Positions 16,246 through 23,636 of a stretch of 23,761 nt of DNA are shown piece by piece (position 1 is the first letter of the stretch; the number at the start of each line of letters is the position of its first letter). The notes beneath the pieces were generated by a model. It made no database searches, was not told the DNA's origin, and saw nothing but the letters and a program-made list of their open reading frames with translations. Location: the NCBI RefSeq assembly GCF_002440555.1, contig NZ_DJUR01000023.1:69419-93179 (forward strand), written 5' to 3'. Source of the stretch: Aerococcus sp. UBA6277. GTDB taxonomy: Bacteria; Bacillota; Bacilli; Lactobacillales; Aerococcaceae. Position numbers and translations under genes: made by a program.

Positions 16246-16926
16246 ATGACAATTCGCAATAACTTGCAGTCTATTGAAGGCATTATTGCAAATGCACAAC
16301 AATCATCAGCGTTATCATCAAATGATGTGACGCTGATTTGTGTTTCTAAGTACCATTCAATAGATGAAGCAAACACAGTATATGATGCAGGTGTGAGACA
16401 TTTTGCAGAAAATCGTCCAGAAGGGTTCCAGGAAAAATCTGCTGCTATGGCAGACGATATTGTATGGCATTTAATTGGCACCTTACAAACCCGTAAGGTC
16501 AAAGATGTCATTAATGACATCGACTATTTCCATGCTCTTGACCGGATTAAACTGGCCAAGGAGATTGACAAGCGGGCGGACAAGGTTATTAAATGTTTCC
16601 TACAGGTCAATGTTTCTGGCGAGGAATCTAAGCACGGTATTGCACCAGCTGAGATTGATGCTTTTATTGAAGCAGTGTCGGAGTTTCCTAAAGTAGAGAT
16701 TGTGGGCTTGATGACGATGGCGCCGATTGATGCTAGCGAGGAAGAAATTCATGGCTATTTTGCCAACTTACGTCAATTGCGCGACCAAGTGCAAGCTTTG
16801 GGTAAAGACTATGCACCGTGTCAACATTTGAGCATGGGGATGTCAGGCGATTACCCGATTGCAGTAGCTGAGGGCGCTGATTTTGTCAGAGTAGGTTCAG
16901 CTATATTTAACACAGAAACCGAGTAA
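16246..16926 (+). CDS. ylmE: YggS/YlmE-family PLP-binding protein
   Basis: This 226-residue protein belongs to the PLP homeostasis family, a single TIM-barrel domain like alanine racemase without known catalysis. The PLP lysine is K35 in LICVSKYHS. The family blocks FAENRPEGF, WHLIGTLQTRKVK, CFLQVNVSGEESKHG, VGLMTMAP and LSMGMSGDYPIAVAEGADFVRVGSAIF are all present. It starts one base after the ftsZ stop and has no recognisable ribosome binding site, so translation probably depends on coupling to ftsZ. It sits in the conserved ylmEFGH group. Its link to division is by position only. Confidence 0.96.
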   Translation: MTIRNNLQSIEGIIANAQQSSALSSNDVTLICVSKYHSIDEANTVYDAGVRHFAENRPEGFQEKSAAMADDIVWHLIGTLQTRKVKDVINDIDYFHALDRIKLAKEIDKRADKVIKCFLQVNVSGEESKHGIAPAEIDAFIEAVSEFPKVEIVGLMTMAPIDASEEEIHGYFANLRQLRDQVQALGKDYAPCQHLSMGMSGDYPIAVAEGADFVRVGSAIFNTETE

Positions 16927-16941
16927 ACGGAGGTGTCCAAT

Positions 16942-17514
16942 ATGGGTTTTAAGGACTTTTTTGCAAATTTCTTTGACAATGAAGATGATTTTGAAGAAGA
17001 CTACTATGAGCAAGAGTGGGTTGATACTAGTGATTCAAAGCAGTTTGAAGCGTCAGTTGCTGAAAATCCATCTAAAGCTGCTCAGACCAGTCGAACAAAC
17101 TTTACATTTGAACAACCAACTAAGGAGCAAAACAAAACGATGGCAAACGATGCAACGCGAAATAATGTAGTGAATTTAAGTGAGTCTCGTAAAAACGTGG
17201 CAACTGTAGAAATTTTTAAACCTCGCATTTTTGCTGAAGCTGAGCGAATCAGTCAATCACTTTTGGGTGGTAAATCAGTGGTTTTAAACTTGGCACAAAT
17301 GTCAGATGAAGATGCACGTCGATTTGTCGATTATATGACAGGTGTTGTATATGCCATTAATGGCGACTTACAACGTGTAGCCACTGACGTATTTATTGCC
17401 GTTCCAGAAACCGTACAAATTGAAGGTTTGTATGAAGAATACACAAATACACATGGCAAGGCTTCTCGCGACCGTGGTAATATTTGGGATCGAGAGGGGG
17501 AAAGTCGTGAATAA
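16942..17514 (+). CDS. sepF: Cell division protein SepF
   Basis: SepF forms rings that bind the FtsZ tail and the membrane and shape the septum, overlapping with FtsA in function. The start MGFKDFFANFF is the amphipathic membrane-binding helix. An acidic linker follows, then the SepF core at about residues 85-165 (VATVEIFKPRIFAEAERISQ, GGKSVVLNLAQM, RRFVDYMTGVVYAINGDLQR). The ATG at 16942 is preceded by GGAGG at 16929-16933 with 8 bases between; an in-frame GTG at 16933 overlaps that site and is not a start. Length is 190 residues, slightly above the usual 150-160 because of the linker. Confidence 0.97.
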   Translation: MGFKDFFANFFDNEDDFEEDYYEQEWVDTSDSKQFEASVAENPSKAAQTSRTNFTFEQPTKEQNKTMANDATRNNVVNLSESRKNVATVEIFKPRIFAEAERISQSLLGGKSVVLNLAQMSDEDARRFVDYMTGVVYAINGDLQRVATDVFIAVPETVQIEGLYEEYTNTHGKASRDRGNIWDREGESRE

Positions 17515-17758
17515 TTTAGTGAACATTCTTCAAGATTTAATCTATGTCTATACACTAGTGTTAGTGATATATGCTTTATTATCTTGGTTCCCAGGAGCTA
17601 GAGATTCTAAATTTGGTCAAATCATTGACCGACTAGCATACCCATATTTATCATTCTTTGATAATATCCTGCCTAGTTTAGGAGGTATTTCATTTTCAGT
17701 GTTTGTGGGTGTAATTGTCTTACAATTAGCTTCTAATGGCTTAAATATTTTACGTTAA
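17507..17758 (+). CDS. ylmG: YggT/YlmG family membrane protein
   Basis: This 83-residue protein has two membrane helices (about 9-27 and 60-80) and the YggT block between them: LLSWFPGARDSKFGQIIDRLAYPYLSFF matches the family pattern of a WxPG-like turn followed by a conserved PYLxxF. The start is GTG at 17507, overlapping the end of sepF by 8 bases, with AGGGGG (17495-17500) 6 bases upstream; a longer reading would run far into sepF without a ribosome binding site. YlmG homologues are linked to membrane and nucleoid organisation near division sites, but the function in bacteria is not settled. A terminator follows directly. Confidence 0.92.
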   Translation: MNNLVNILQDLIYVYTLVLVIYALLSWFPGARDSKFGQIIDRLAYPYLSFFDNILPSLGGISFSVFVGVIVLQLASNGLNILR

Positions 17759-17785
17759 CTTAACAACAATAACTTTTAAATCAAA

Positions 17786-17817
17786 CGGGTAGGTCTAGGT
17801 ATCTACCCGATTTTTTT
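17786..17817 (+). terminator. Rho-independent terminator after ylmG
   Basis: A perfect 7-bp stem, CGGGTAG (17786-17792) and CTACCCG (17803-17809), has a 10-base loop and is followed by A and seven T (17811-17817). It separates the ftsA-to-ylmG genes from ylmH-divIVA. The next promoter's -10 box begins two bases later. Confidence 0.9.
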
Positions 17818-17824
17818 GTATAAT
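17796..17824 (+). promoter_or_regulatory. Candidate ylmH promoter overlapping the terminator
   Basis: A perfect TATAAT lies at 17819-17824. The position 17 bases upstream carries TAGGTA (17796-17801), a poor -35 match that falls inside the terminator hairpin loop. A start near 17831 would give a 30-base leader to the TTG at 17861. The -10 box is strong; the -35 is weak. Confidence 0.5.
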
Positions 17825-17860
17825 AGAACTAAGTAATTGATAGAAAGGGATGGACAACTC

Positions 17861-18652
17861 TTGGCAAACTATGAAGTTTTACAACACTTTCAACCAGACG
17901 AACATGCCTTTGTTGAAAAAGTGACAGACTGGATGAATCTGGTCTTAGACCAATATGCACCGGTAGTAACCCCGTTTTTGAATCCAAGAGAAGTGGCCAT
18001 TGTATCAATGATCATTGGCCAAGACGATGAAATTCATTATGAATTTTTTGGTGGCTATCCGAATGCGGAGAATCAACGGTGTGTACTAGCGCCGACTTAT
18101 TACGAAATTCAACCGGCTGATTTTGAAATTACACCCTTTGATATTCATTATGCCAGCAAGTTCAATACGATTGAGCACCGGCAAATTCTTGGCACAATTC
18201 TAGGACAAGGGGTTGAACGTAACCGTATCGGAGATATTATCCAGGCTGGGGAGAAATGGCAATTCTTTGTCGATGAAAAAATCGCCGATTTTCTTAGCTT
18301 TGAAATGGATAAGATAGGTGGCTCGAAAGTCAAGTTAGTGAAAATTGATCATTTTGACCAAATTATTCAACCAAAATCTGACTGGCAACCCATGGAAATC
18401 ACACTTTCTTCATTAAGATTTGATACGATAATTTCAGATGGATTTAGAATCCCAAGAGCGAAGGCCAAGTCACTGATTGAGGGTGGCGCTGCTAAACTCA
18501 ATTGGGCGCAAGTGCAAGACGCGAAAAGGCAGTTAAATCCAGGGGACATTGCTTCAGTACGAGGCTATGGCCGATTGAAATATGTGGCTACCCAAATGGA
18601 AACCAAAAAGGGTAAGATTAGAGTAGCGATTGAGATCATTAAAAACAAATAG
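17861..18652 (+). CDS. ylmH: S4-domain RNA-binding protein YlmH
   Basis: YlmH has an N-terminal YlmH-specific region (residues 1-180, with FLNPREVAIVSMIIG) and a C-terminal S4 RNA-binding domain at about 183-240 (RIPRAKAKSLIEGGAAKLNW, NPGDIASVRGYGRLKY). The family has been tied to ribosome-associated quality control, where it works on stalled 50S subunits; that role is known from Bacillus, not shown here. The start is TTG at 17861, giving MANYEVLQHFQPDEHAF, which fits the family N terminus. AAAGGGATGG begins at 17844. An in-frame TTG at 17837 would place the ribosome binding site inside the coding region. Length is 263 residues, normal for the family. Confidence 0.94.
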   Translation: MANYEVLQHFQPDEHAFVEKVTDWMNLVLDQYAPVVTPFLNPREVAIVSMIIGQDDEIHYEFFGGYPNAENQRCVLAPTYYEIQPADFEITPFDIHYASKFNTIEHRQILGTILGQGVERNRIGDIIQAGEKWQFFVDEKIADFLSFEMDKIGGSKVKLVKIDHFDQIIQPKSDWQPMEITLSSLRFDTIISDGFRIPRAKAKSLIEGGAAKLNWAQVQDAKRQLNPGDIASVRGYGRLKYVATQMETKKGKIRVAIEIIKNK

Positions 18653-18664
18653 GAGGCTAATTTT

Positions 18665-19576
18665 ATGCGCGCATCAGAAATTAAAAATATGAAATTTAAA
18701 CAGAAAATCTCAGGTTACGGTAAAGCTGAGGTAGATGACTATTTGAATAAAGTCCGTGTCTCAATGGAGAAGTTAGAGGAACAAAATAAATCATTACAAG
18801 ACCAATTAAACGAAGCGAATAAAGAATTGGATGCTGCCCACCGCAAGGAAGCGACAGTTAACCGTTCAATTTTTGTGGCCCAAGAAGCAGCTGACCGTTT
18901 GCGTGAAGAAGCGTTAAATGAAGCCTCTTTAATTGTAGAACGTGCTGAAGAAGAAGCCCGTCGTTTGCTTGCTGAAGCTGCTGAGAAAGCGGCTGTTATT
19001 AATACGGAAACAGATAATCTACAAGAAGCTGCTCGTACTTACTTGCACCAATCTTTTGGTATGATTTTACAAGCCAAAGATATGTACGAAGACCCACGTT
19101 GGGAGAACTTATTCTTTGAAAAACCAGTTGGTGATGTGCTGACGCCACAATTAGATGAAGTGGTGAAAGATTATGATCTACCAGTACGGTCAAATAAAGG
19201 GGAAGCAATCTTTGATGCAGCGGCTGACAAAGCTGAAAAAGAACAACGTAAAGAAGAGTTCTTTAACAATGATATTCCAGCTATTGCGCCAGTTTTTAGT
19301 GGTTTTAAAGACAGTGAGCCTGTAGTAGAGGAAGCAGAAACAAGTGCTGTAGCAGAAAATGCTAGCGAATCTGTAGAAACTGCTTCATCAGAAAATACTG
19401 GTTCAGAAAATACACCTGATGCGGCTGAAGGAACACAAGCGGTAGCAACTGATAATACTGATCAAACTGATACAAACCAGCCAACAACTGACGCGGAAGA
19501 TGTGACAGACGAACTGGTACAATCCGAGTCAACAGAAGCTGATTTGACCAATGCAGCAGATAAATCTGAAGAATAA
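18665..19576 (+). CDS. divIVA: Cell division/polar protein DivIVA with long acidic tail
   Basis: DivIVA is a coiled-coil scaffold that gathers at curved membrane at the septum and poles. The N-terminal domain reads MRASEIKNMKFKQKISGYGKAEVDDYL, aligned with the usual IxNKxFxxxFRGYDxDEVxxFL. The central coiled coil carries FVAQEAADRLREEALNEASL and LIVERAEEEARRLLAEA, very close to Bacillus DivIVA. In the membrane-contact loop the usual Phe-Arg pair is Ile15-Ser16. From about residue 215 the protein is an acidic Glu/Thr/Ser/Asp tail; total length is 303 against 164 in Bacillus. AGGAGG precedes the ATG, 12 bases after ylmH. No clear terminator follows. Confidence 0.95.
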   Translation: MRASEIKNMKFKQKISGYGKAEVDDYLNKVRVSMEKLEEQNKSLQDQLNEANKELDAAHRKEATVNRSIFVAQEAADRLREEALNEASLIVERAEEEARRLLAEAAEKAAVINTETDNLQEAARTYLHQSFGMILQAKDMYEDPRWENLFFEKPVGDVLTPQLDEVVKDYDLPVRSNKGEAIFDAAADKAEKEQRKEEFFNNDIPAIAPVFSGFKDSEPVVEEAETSAVAENASESVETASSENTGSENTPDAAEGTQAVATDNTDQTDTNQPTTDAEDVTDELVQSESTEADLTNAADKSEE

Positions 19577-19600
19577 TCAGGAGTATTTGCGCGACAAAAG

Positions 19601-19629
19601 TTGTTTTTACAATATTTTTATAGTAATAT
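19601..19629 (+). promoter_or_regulatory. Candidate promoter for the ileS T-box transcript
   Basis: TTGTTT (19601-19606) is followed after 17 bases by TAATAT (19624-19629). Transcription would start near 19636, giving a leader of about 295 bases before ileS, normal for a T-box RNA. Both boxes are partial matches, in a very AT-rich stretch. Confidence 0.55.
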
Positions 19630-19635
19630 TATGAC

Positions 19636-19898
19636 GTATGGAAATAGAACACGTAGAGTGGAACACAATAAATAATGTAATTGATCGAAAGAGAATCTAT
19701 GTTAGCTGCGAATTAGAGCGAGAAAAGTTATTTATTATCATCCAGGAGTAGTTTGTTGAACAGGTAATGCGTTATTGCCCAAGTAGGTAAACCGTTGACT
19801 GCGATAAAGTTATTGAGTGTATACCGCATTATTTGTGGTATACGAAATCTGGGTGGTACCACGGTAGCTTCGTCCCTTTTGCGGACGGGGCTTTTTTT
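19636..19898 (+). promoter_or_regulatory. T-box riboswitch leader (isoleucine) of ileS
   Basis: The T-box sequence TGGGTGGTACCACGG is at 19850-19864. It is followed by a 10-bp terminator stem (AGCTTCGTCC at 19866-19875 with GGACGGGGCT at 19883-19892) and a T run. Stem III is GTATACCGC (19819-19827) with GTGGTATAC (19835-19843). In Stem I, AATAAATAA (19667-19675) pairs with TTATTTATT (19728-19736), enclosing an AGAGA bulge and an AGCTGCGA distal loop. Directly 3' of that strand is ATC (19737-19739) followed by an unpaired A, the best candidate for the Ile specifier codon. Uncharged tRNA(Ile) would stabilise the antiterminator and allow ileS transcription. The T-box call is firm; the specifier assignment is inferred from hand folding. 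Confidence 0.93.
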
Positions 19899-19931
19899 AT
19901 TTCTAGGAAATCGATGAGGGGGCATTACGCG

Positions 19932-22718
19932 ATGAAAATGAAAGAAACATTAAATTTAGGAAAAACAAAATTCCCAATGCGCGGTAACTTACCTGTTAAA
20001 GAGGTAGAGCGCCAAGCTGAGTGGAACGAAGAAGACGTATACGCACAACGTCAAGAAAAAAATAAAGATAAAACACCATGGGTTCTACATGATGGCCCAC
20101 CATATGCAAATGGAAACATTCATATTGGACATGCCATGAATAAAATCTCTAAAGATATTATCATCCGTTCAAAATCTATGTCTGGCTTCCGTTCACCTTA
20201 CGTACCAGGTTGGGATACGCACGGTTTACCAATCGAGCAAGCCTTAACCAATTCAGGTGTTGACCGTAAGTCAATGACAGTTGCTGAATTCCGTAAATTA
20301 TGTGAAGAGTATGCTTGGAAACAAATTAACGGCCAACGTGATGACTTCAAACGTTTAGGTGTTGCGGGTGACTGGGAGAACCCATACTTGACATTAGCAC
20401 CAGAATTTGAAGCGCAACAAATCCGTTTATTCGGTGACATGTATGAAAAAGGCTTGATCTATAAAGGGGCTAAGCCAGTTTATTGGTCACCATCTTCAGA
20501 ATCTACTTTAGCTGAAGCTGAAATTGAATACCAAGACGTTGAATCACCTTCAATCTACGTAGCCTTTAAGGCACGCGATACAAAAGGCAAATTACCAGAG
20601 AATGCAGAATTCATTATCTGGACAACAACACCTTGGACTATTCCATCTAACATGGCTATCGCTGTAAATCCAAACTTTGAATACTCAGTAGTCGCTGTTG
20701 CTGACCGTAAATTTGTGGTTGCAACTGACTTAGTGAATAGCCTAGCAACGGAATTAGAATGGGCAGATTACACAGTTGAAGGCGAACCAGTTAAAGGTCA
20801 TGACTTGGAGTATATGGTTGCTGAACATCCATATTACGACCGTGACTCATTGCTAATCTTAGGTGACCATGTAACAACTGAATCAGGTACTGGTTTAGTC
20901 CATACGGCGCCTGGGCACGGGGAAGATGACTACTTTGCGTCTTTGAACTATAAGTTAGATGTTCTATCACCATTAGATGACCAAGGTCACTTTACAGATG
21001 AAGCACCAGGTTTTGAAGGTATCTTCTACGAAAAAGGTAACGAGATTTCAATCGAAAAAATGAAAGAAAATAATCGTTTACTAAAACTAGATTACTTCTC
21101 TCACTCTTACCCACATGACTGGCGTACTAAAAAACCGGTTATCTACCGTGCAACACCACAATGGTTCTGTTCAGTAGAAAAAATTCGTGAACGTACTTTA
21201 GACGTCATCGATAATGAAGTGAAATGGTGGCATCCATCTGGTCAAACACGTATCTACAACATGATCCGTGACCGTAAAGACTGGGTAATTTCACGTCAAC
21301 GTGTTTGGGGTGTTCCATTGCCAATCTTCTACGCAGAAAATGGCGAACCTGTATGTACACCAGAAACAATCGAACATGTAGCCAACCTATTTGACGAATT
21401 CGGTTCAAATATCTGGTTTGAGCGCGAAGCGAAAGACTTATTACCAGAAGGCTTTACGCACCCAGCATCGCCAAACGGTGAATTCACCAAAGAAATGGAT
21501 ATCATGGATGTATGGTTTGACTCTGGTTCATCTCACCATGGCGTATTACGCACACGTGAAGACCTAACATTCCCAGCTGACATGTACCTAGAAGGTTCTG
21601 ACCAATATCGTGGTTGGTTCCATTCATCACTATTAACATCAGTCGCAGTAAACGATGAAGCACCATATCGTTCAGTCCTTTCTCAAGGATTCGTTAACGA
21701 TGGTGAAGGTCGCAAGATGTCCAAATCAATTGGGAACACAGTGTCACCAAACGACGTCATCAAACAACGTGGGGCAGACATTTTACGTCTTTGGGTATCT
21801 TCAGTAGACACTTACTACGATGTCCGAATTTCTGACGATATCTTAGGTCAAGTTGCTGAAAACTACCGTCGTATCCGTAATACTGTACGTTTCTTACTAG
21901 GAAACTTGTATGACTTTGATGTGAAAAAAGATGCAGTAGCCTATGAAGATCTAGCATCAATTGACCAATACATGATGAACCGTCTAAACGAAATGGTGCG
22001 CAATGTACGACATGCTTACGATACTTTCGACTTTATGACAGTCAACCATGAAATCACTAACTTCCTAACTTTAGATATGTCTAACTTCTACTTAGACTAC
22101 GCTAAAGACGTTGTTTACATTGAACTACCAGAATCAGCACAACGTCGTAACATGCAAACAGTTATGTATGCAGTGGCTAAAGCCGTAACGACTTTACTGA
22201 CACCAGTTATTCCACATACAACTGAAGAAATCTGGACATACCTACAAGAAGAGGAAGCATACGCGCAATTAGCAGAATTCCCAGAAGTTGTTGAATATGC
22301 CAATACAGATGAGTTGAACACGAAATGGTCTGCATTCATGGACTTCAGATCAGATGTCAACAAATCATTAGAAACGGCTCGTGAAGAAAAAGTAATTGGT
22401 AAATCATTACAAGCGAAATTACATATTTTTGCCAATGAAGAAACTAAAGCATTACTTGATAGTGTCGGCGAAGAATTAGCGACATACTTGATGGTATCGC
22501 AATTAGAAATCCATGACATTGCAGAAGCCAGCGCAGATGCTACAGCATACGAAGGTTACAGCCTAGCGATTGAACATGCACATGGTGAAACATGTGAACG
22601 TTGTCGTGCCGTGAAAGAAGAAGTCGGTACAATTGAAGCAGCACCTCACCTATGTGCGCGTTGTGCAAACATTGTCGTAAACAATTACCCAGAAGCATTA
22701 GTTGAAGAGGAGGCCTAA
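19932..22718 (+). CDS. ileS: Isoleucyl-tRNA synthetase
   Basis: IleRS charges tRNA(Ile) with isoleucine and edits misactivated valine. The class I motifs are intact: HIGH at residues 64-67 ([11 protein letters not shown]) and KMSKS at 595-599 ([10 protein letters not shown]). The CP1 editing domain includes [15 protein letters not shown] and [17 protein letters not shown]-terminal zinc finger has cysteines at 888, 891, 908 and 911 (CERC and CARC). This is the ordinary bacterial form rather than the mupirocin-resistant type. The ATG at 19932 lies 9 bases after GAGGGGG (19916-19922) and gives 928 residues, the usual size; a longer reading from TTG 19833 would begin inside the T-box RNA. The next gene starts one base after the stop. 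Confidence 0.99.
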   Translation: MKMKETLNLGKTKFPMRGNLPVKEVERQAEWNEEDVYAQRQEKNKDKTPWVLHDGPPYANGNIHIGHAMNKISKDIIIRSKSMSGFRSPYVPGWDTHGLPIEQALTNSGVDRKSMTVAEFRKLCEEYAWKQINGQRDDFKRLGVAGDWENPYLTLAPEFEAQQIRLFGDMYEKGLIYKGAKPVYWSPSSESTLAEAEIEYQDVESPSIYVAFKARDTKGKLPENAEFIIWTTTPWTIPSNMAIAVNPNFEYSVVAVADRKFVVATDLVNSLATELEWADYTVEGEPVKGHDLEYMVAEHPYYDRDSLLILGDHVTTESGTGLVHTAPGHGEDDYFASLNYKLDVLSPLDDQGHFTDEAPGFEGIFYEKGNEISIEKMKENNRLLKLDYFSHSYPHDWRTKKPVIYRATPQWFCSVEKIRERTLDVIDNEVKWWHPSGQTRIYNMIRDRKDWVISRQRVWGVPLPIFYAENGEPVCTPETIEHVANLFDEFGSNIWFEREAKDLLPEGFTHPASPNGEFTKEMDIMDVWFDSGSSHHGVLRTREDLTFPADMYLEGSDQYRGWFHSSLLTSVAVNDEAPYRSVLSQGFVNDGEGRKMSKSIGNTVSPNDVIKQRGADILRLWVSSVDTYYDVRISDDILGQVAENYRRIRNTVRFLLGNLYDFDVKKDAVAYEDLASIDQYMMNRLNEMVRNVRHAYDTFDFMTVNHEITNFLTLDMSNFYLDYAKDVVYIELPESAQRRNMQTVMYAVAKAVTTLLTPVIPHTTEEIWTYLQEEEAYAQLAEFPEVVEYANTDELNTKWSAFMDFRSDVNKSLETAREEKVIGKSLQAKLHIFANEETKALLDSVGEELATYLMVSQLEIHDIAEASADATAYEGYSLAIEHAHGETCERCRAVKEEVGTIEAAPHLCARCANIVVNNYPEALVEEEA

Positions 22719-22719
22719 A

Positions 22720-22932
22720 ATGGCTTATTACGGAATTGTCAAAACCTTTAATGAAAAAGAAGGCTTTGGTTTCATAGAATTACCTGATTTTCCTGAGGAA
22801 GGTGACATCTTCGTTCATTTTTCAGCATTACTTCACTTAGAACAATCATCACTAACCGTTGGACAAAAAGTTCACTTCGAAATTGCAGAAGGAAAACGCG
22901 GACCACAAGCAGTAAACATCAGCTTAAAATAA
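22720..22932 (+). CDS. Small cold-shock-domain protein
   Basis: This 70-residue protein is a single cold-shock domain, a five-stranded barrel that binds single-stranded RNA or DNA. RNP1 is EGFGFIEL and RNP2 is IFVHFSAL. The first strand reads YYGIVKTFNEKE: the Trp of the usual KWF motif is Thr here. The loop between RNP1 and RNP2 (PDFPEEGD) is a little longer than in CspA/CspB. AGGAGG lies just before the ATG, inside the end of ileS, and only one base separates the genes, so the two are co-transcribed under the T-box. An in-frame TTG at 22702 has no ribosome binding site and is rejected. A symbol is not given because Csp paralogues cannot be told apart by this alone. Confidence 0.92.
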   Translation: MAYYGIVKTFNEKEGFGFIELPDFPEEGDIFVHFSALLHLEQSSLTVGQKVHFEIAEGKRGPQAVNISLK

Positions 22933-23051
22933 GGATGAGAGGAAAAGCATTCAGCCCTCAACCAGTGGAAGATTAACGATGTTGATGACGGTAGTCATCA
23001 ACAAGTTCATCTGAAGTGGGAAGAGGGGTGCTTTTCCGAACTCGACTTAAT
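22932..23051 (+). repeat. Structured ~120-bp repeat, copy A
   Basis: This first copy begins at the stop codon of the cold-shock gene. Conserved blocks in order are AGGATGAGAGGA (22932), ACCAGTGGAAGA (22961), TCTGAAGTGG (23010) and CGAACTCGACT (23037). It folds well on paper: GGAAAAGCA (22941-22949) pairs with TGCTTTTCC (23029-23037), CCCTC (22955-22959) with GAGGG (23023-23027), and the centre is a perfect 9-bp hairpin GTTGATGAC/GTCATCAAC with loop GGTA (22981-23002). No long frame or start signal is present. I do not recognise the family. It may be a transcribed RNA element in the ileS-csp 3' region or a dispersed genomic repeat. Confidence 0.8.
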
Positions 23052-23170
23052 AGGATGTGAGGACCGACGCTCAGAAAGCCACCAGTGGAAGACTATAGCA
23101 GAGACGCACGCAGTGTGTGGCGCAATATAGTCTGAAGTGGAGACCTGTCTGCCCAAGCGAACTCGACTAT
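23052..23170 (+). repeat. Structured ~120-bp repeat, copy B
   Basis: The second copy follows head to tail: AGGATGTGAGGA at 23052, ACCAGTGGAAGA at 23081, TCTGAAGTGG at 23131 and CGAACTCGACT at 23158, each 120-121 bases after its counterpart. The central hairpin has a different sequence but the same place: AGACTATA (23090-23097) pairs perfectly with TATAGTCT (23126-23133), with an inner CGCAC/GTGTG helix. The outer arms, which pair strongly in copy A, pair poorly here. A third start block, AGGATGAGAAGA, follows at 23171-23182 and runs into the next terminator without a further copy. Confidence 0.78.
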
Positions 23171-23191
23171 AGGATGAGAAGAAAAGAAGCT

Positions 23192-23297
23192 GGGACAAAA
23201 GGCCTCTAAAAAGGCGTACACAATTCTTAATAAGAGTTGTGTACGCCTTTTACTTTGAAAAAATTCTTATAAATATATGATTTTAATTTTTTGTCCC
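23192..23297 (+). terminator. Terminator region after ileS-csp (nested hairpins, probably bidirectional)
   Basis: A perfect 15-bp stem, AAAAGGCGTACACAA (23209-23223) and TTGTGTACGCCTTTT (23237-23251), has A-rich and T-rich flanks and can act on either strand. It is nested in a longer pairing of GGGACAAAA (23192-23200) with TTTTGTCCC (23289-23297). It closes the ileS-csp transcript including the two repeats. Confidence 0.85.
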
Positions 23298-23321
23298 CGC
23301 CACTTTTTATTTGCAGTGAAT

Positions 23322-23524
23322 TTCACTTATCTAGCCAAATAAGTGAAAAATATTGGCAATATTCACCTATATCAATATATAGGTGAAGCATAATTGGAAA
23401 TTTTTACTTATATTACCCAATAGATGAAAACCCTAAAAATCCTTCATCTCTTACCAGTAATAAATGAATAGATTGACCCAAATTTCGCTTATTAGACGCA
23501 ATAGCATAAAATCAATCAATAGTA
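23322..23524. repeat. Array of five degenerate palindromic units, 40-41 bp period
   Basis: Five units start at 23322, 23362, 23403, 23443 and 23484. Each has a left arm like TTCACTTAT, AATA or ATA at unit positions 17-20, and a right arm like AGTGAA at positions 21-26. Unit 1 pairs TTTCACTTAT/ATAAGTGAAA and unit 2 pairs TTCACCTATAT/ATATAGGTGAA perfectly; units 3-5 are partly paired. Units 1 and 2 differ in both arms in matching ways (CTTAT/ATAAG against CCTAT/ATAGG). Half-sites alternate every 19-21 bases. A sixth, worn unit may follow (AACT...AGTT, 23525-23560). No open reading frame fits. Function is unknown. Confidence 0.75.
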
Positions 23525-23561
23525 TCTAACTCAAGAACATAAGTTGCTCCCCAAATACAAG

Positions 23562-23600
23562 AAAAACGCTAGCCGGAAATACATCCGACTAGCGTTTTTT
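23562..23600. terminator. Bidirectional hairpin terminator
   Basis: CGCTAG (23567-23572) pairs with CTAGCG (23589-23594), and after one mismatch CGGA (23574-23577) pairs with TCCG (23584-23587). Five A precede and six T follow, so it can end transcription from both sides. No coding gene lies between it and the previous terminator. Confidence 0.8.
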
Positions 23601-23636
23601 GGCTCTTCGTCAAATAGGACTGATGAGTAATATCTG

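Noticed and set aside
17396..17506. Longer YlmG starting within sepF
   Set aside because: The extra 37 residues do not look like the family, and the GTG at 17507 has a strong ribosome binding site.
19833..19931. N-terminal extension of IleRS from TTG 19833
   Set aside because: It would translate the T-box and terminator hairpin; the ATG at 19932 has a ribosome binding site and fits the family start.
22115..22519. 134-codon open frame on the - strand inside ileS
   Set aside because: It lies wholly opposite a clear synthetase gene, has no ribosome binding site and shows no protein-family features; it is an antisense shadow.
22932..23182. Insertion sequence or MITE
   Set aside because: There are no terminal inverted repeats around the pair and no target duplication; the copies are head to tail with conserved internal blocks.
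23007..23198. 63-codon open frame on the - strand over the structured repeats
   Set aside because: There is no ribosome binding site or recognisable domain; it spans both repeat copies and would be interrupted by their hairpins.
23322..23524. CRISPR array
   Set aside because: The period is regular, but the units differ strongly from each other, there are no identical repeats with unique spacers, and no cas gene is near.
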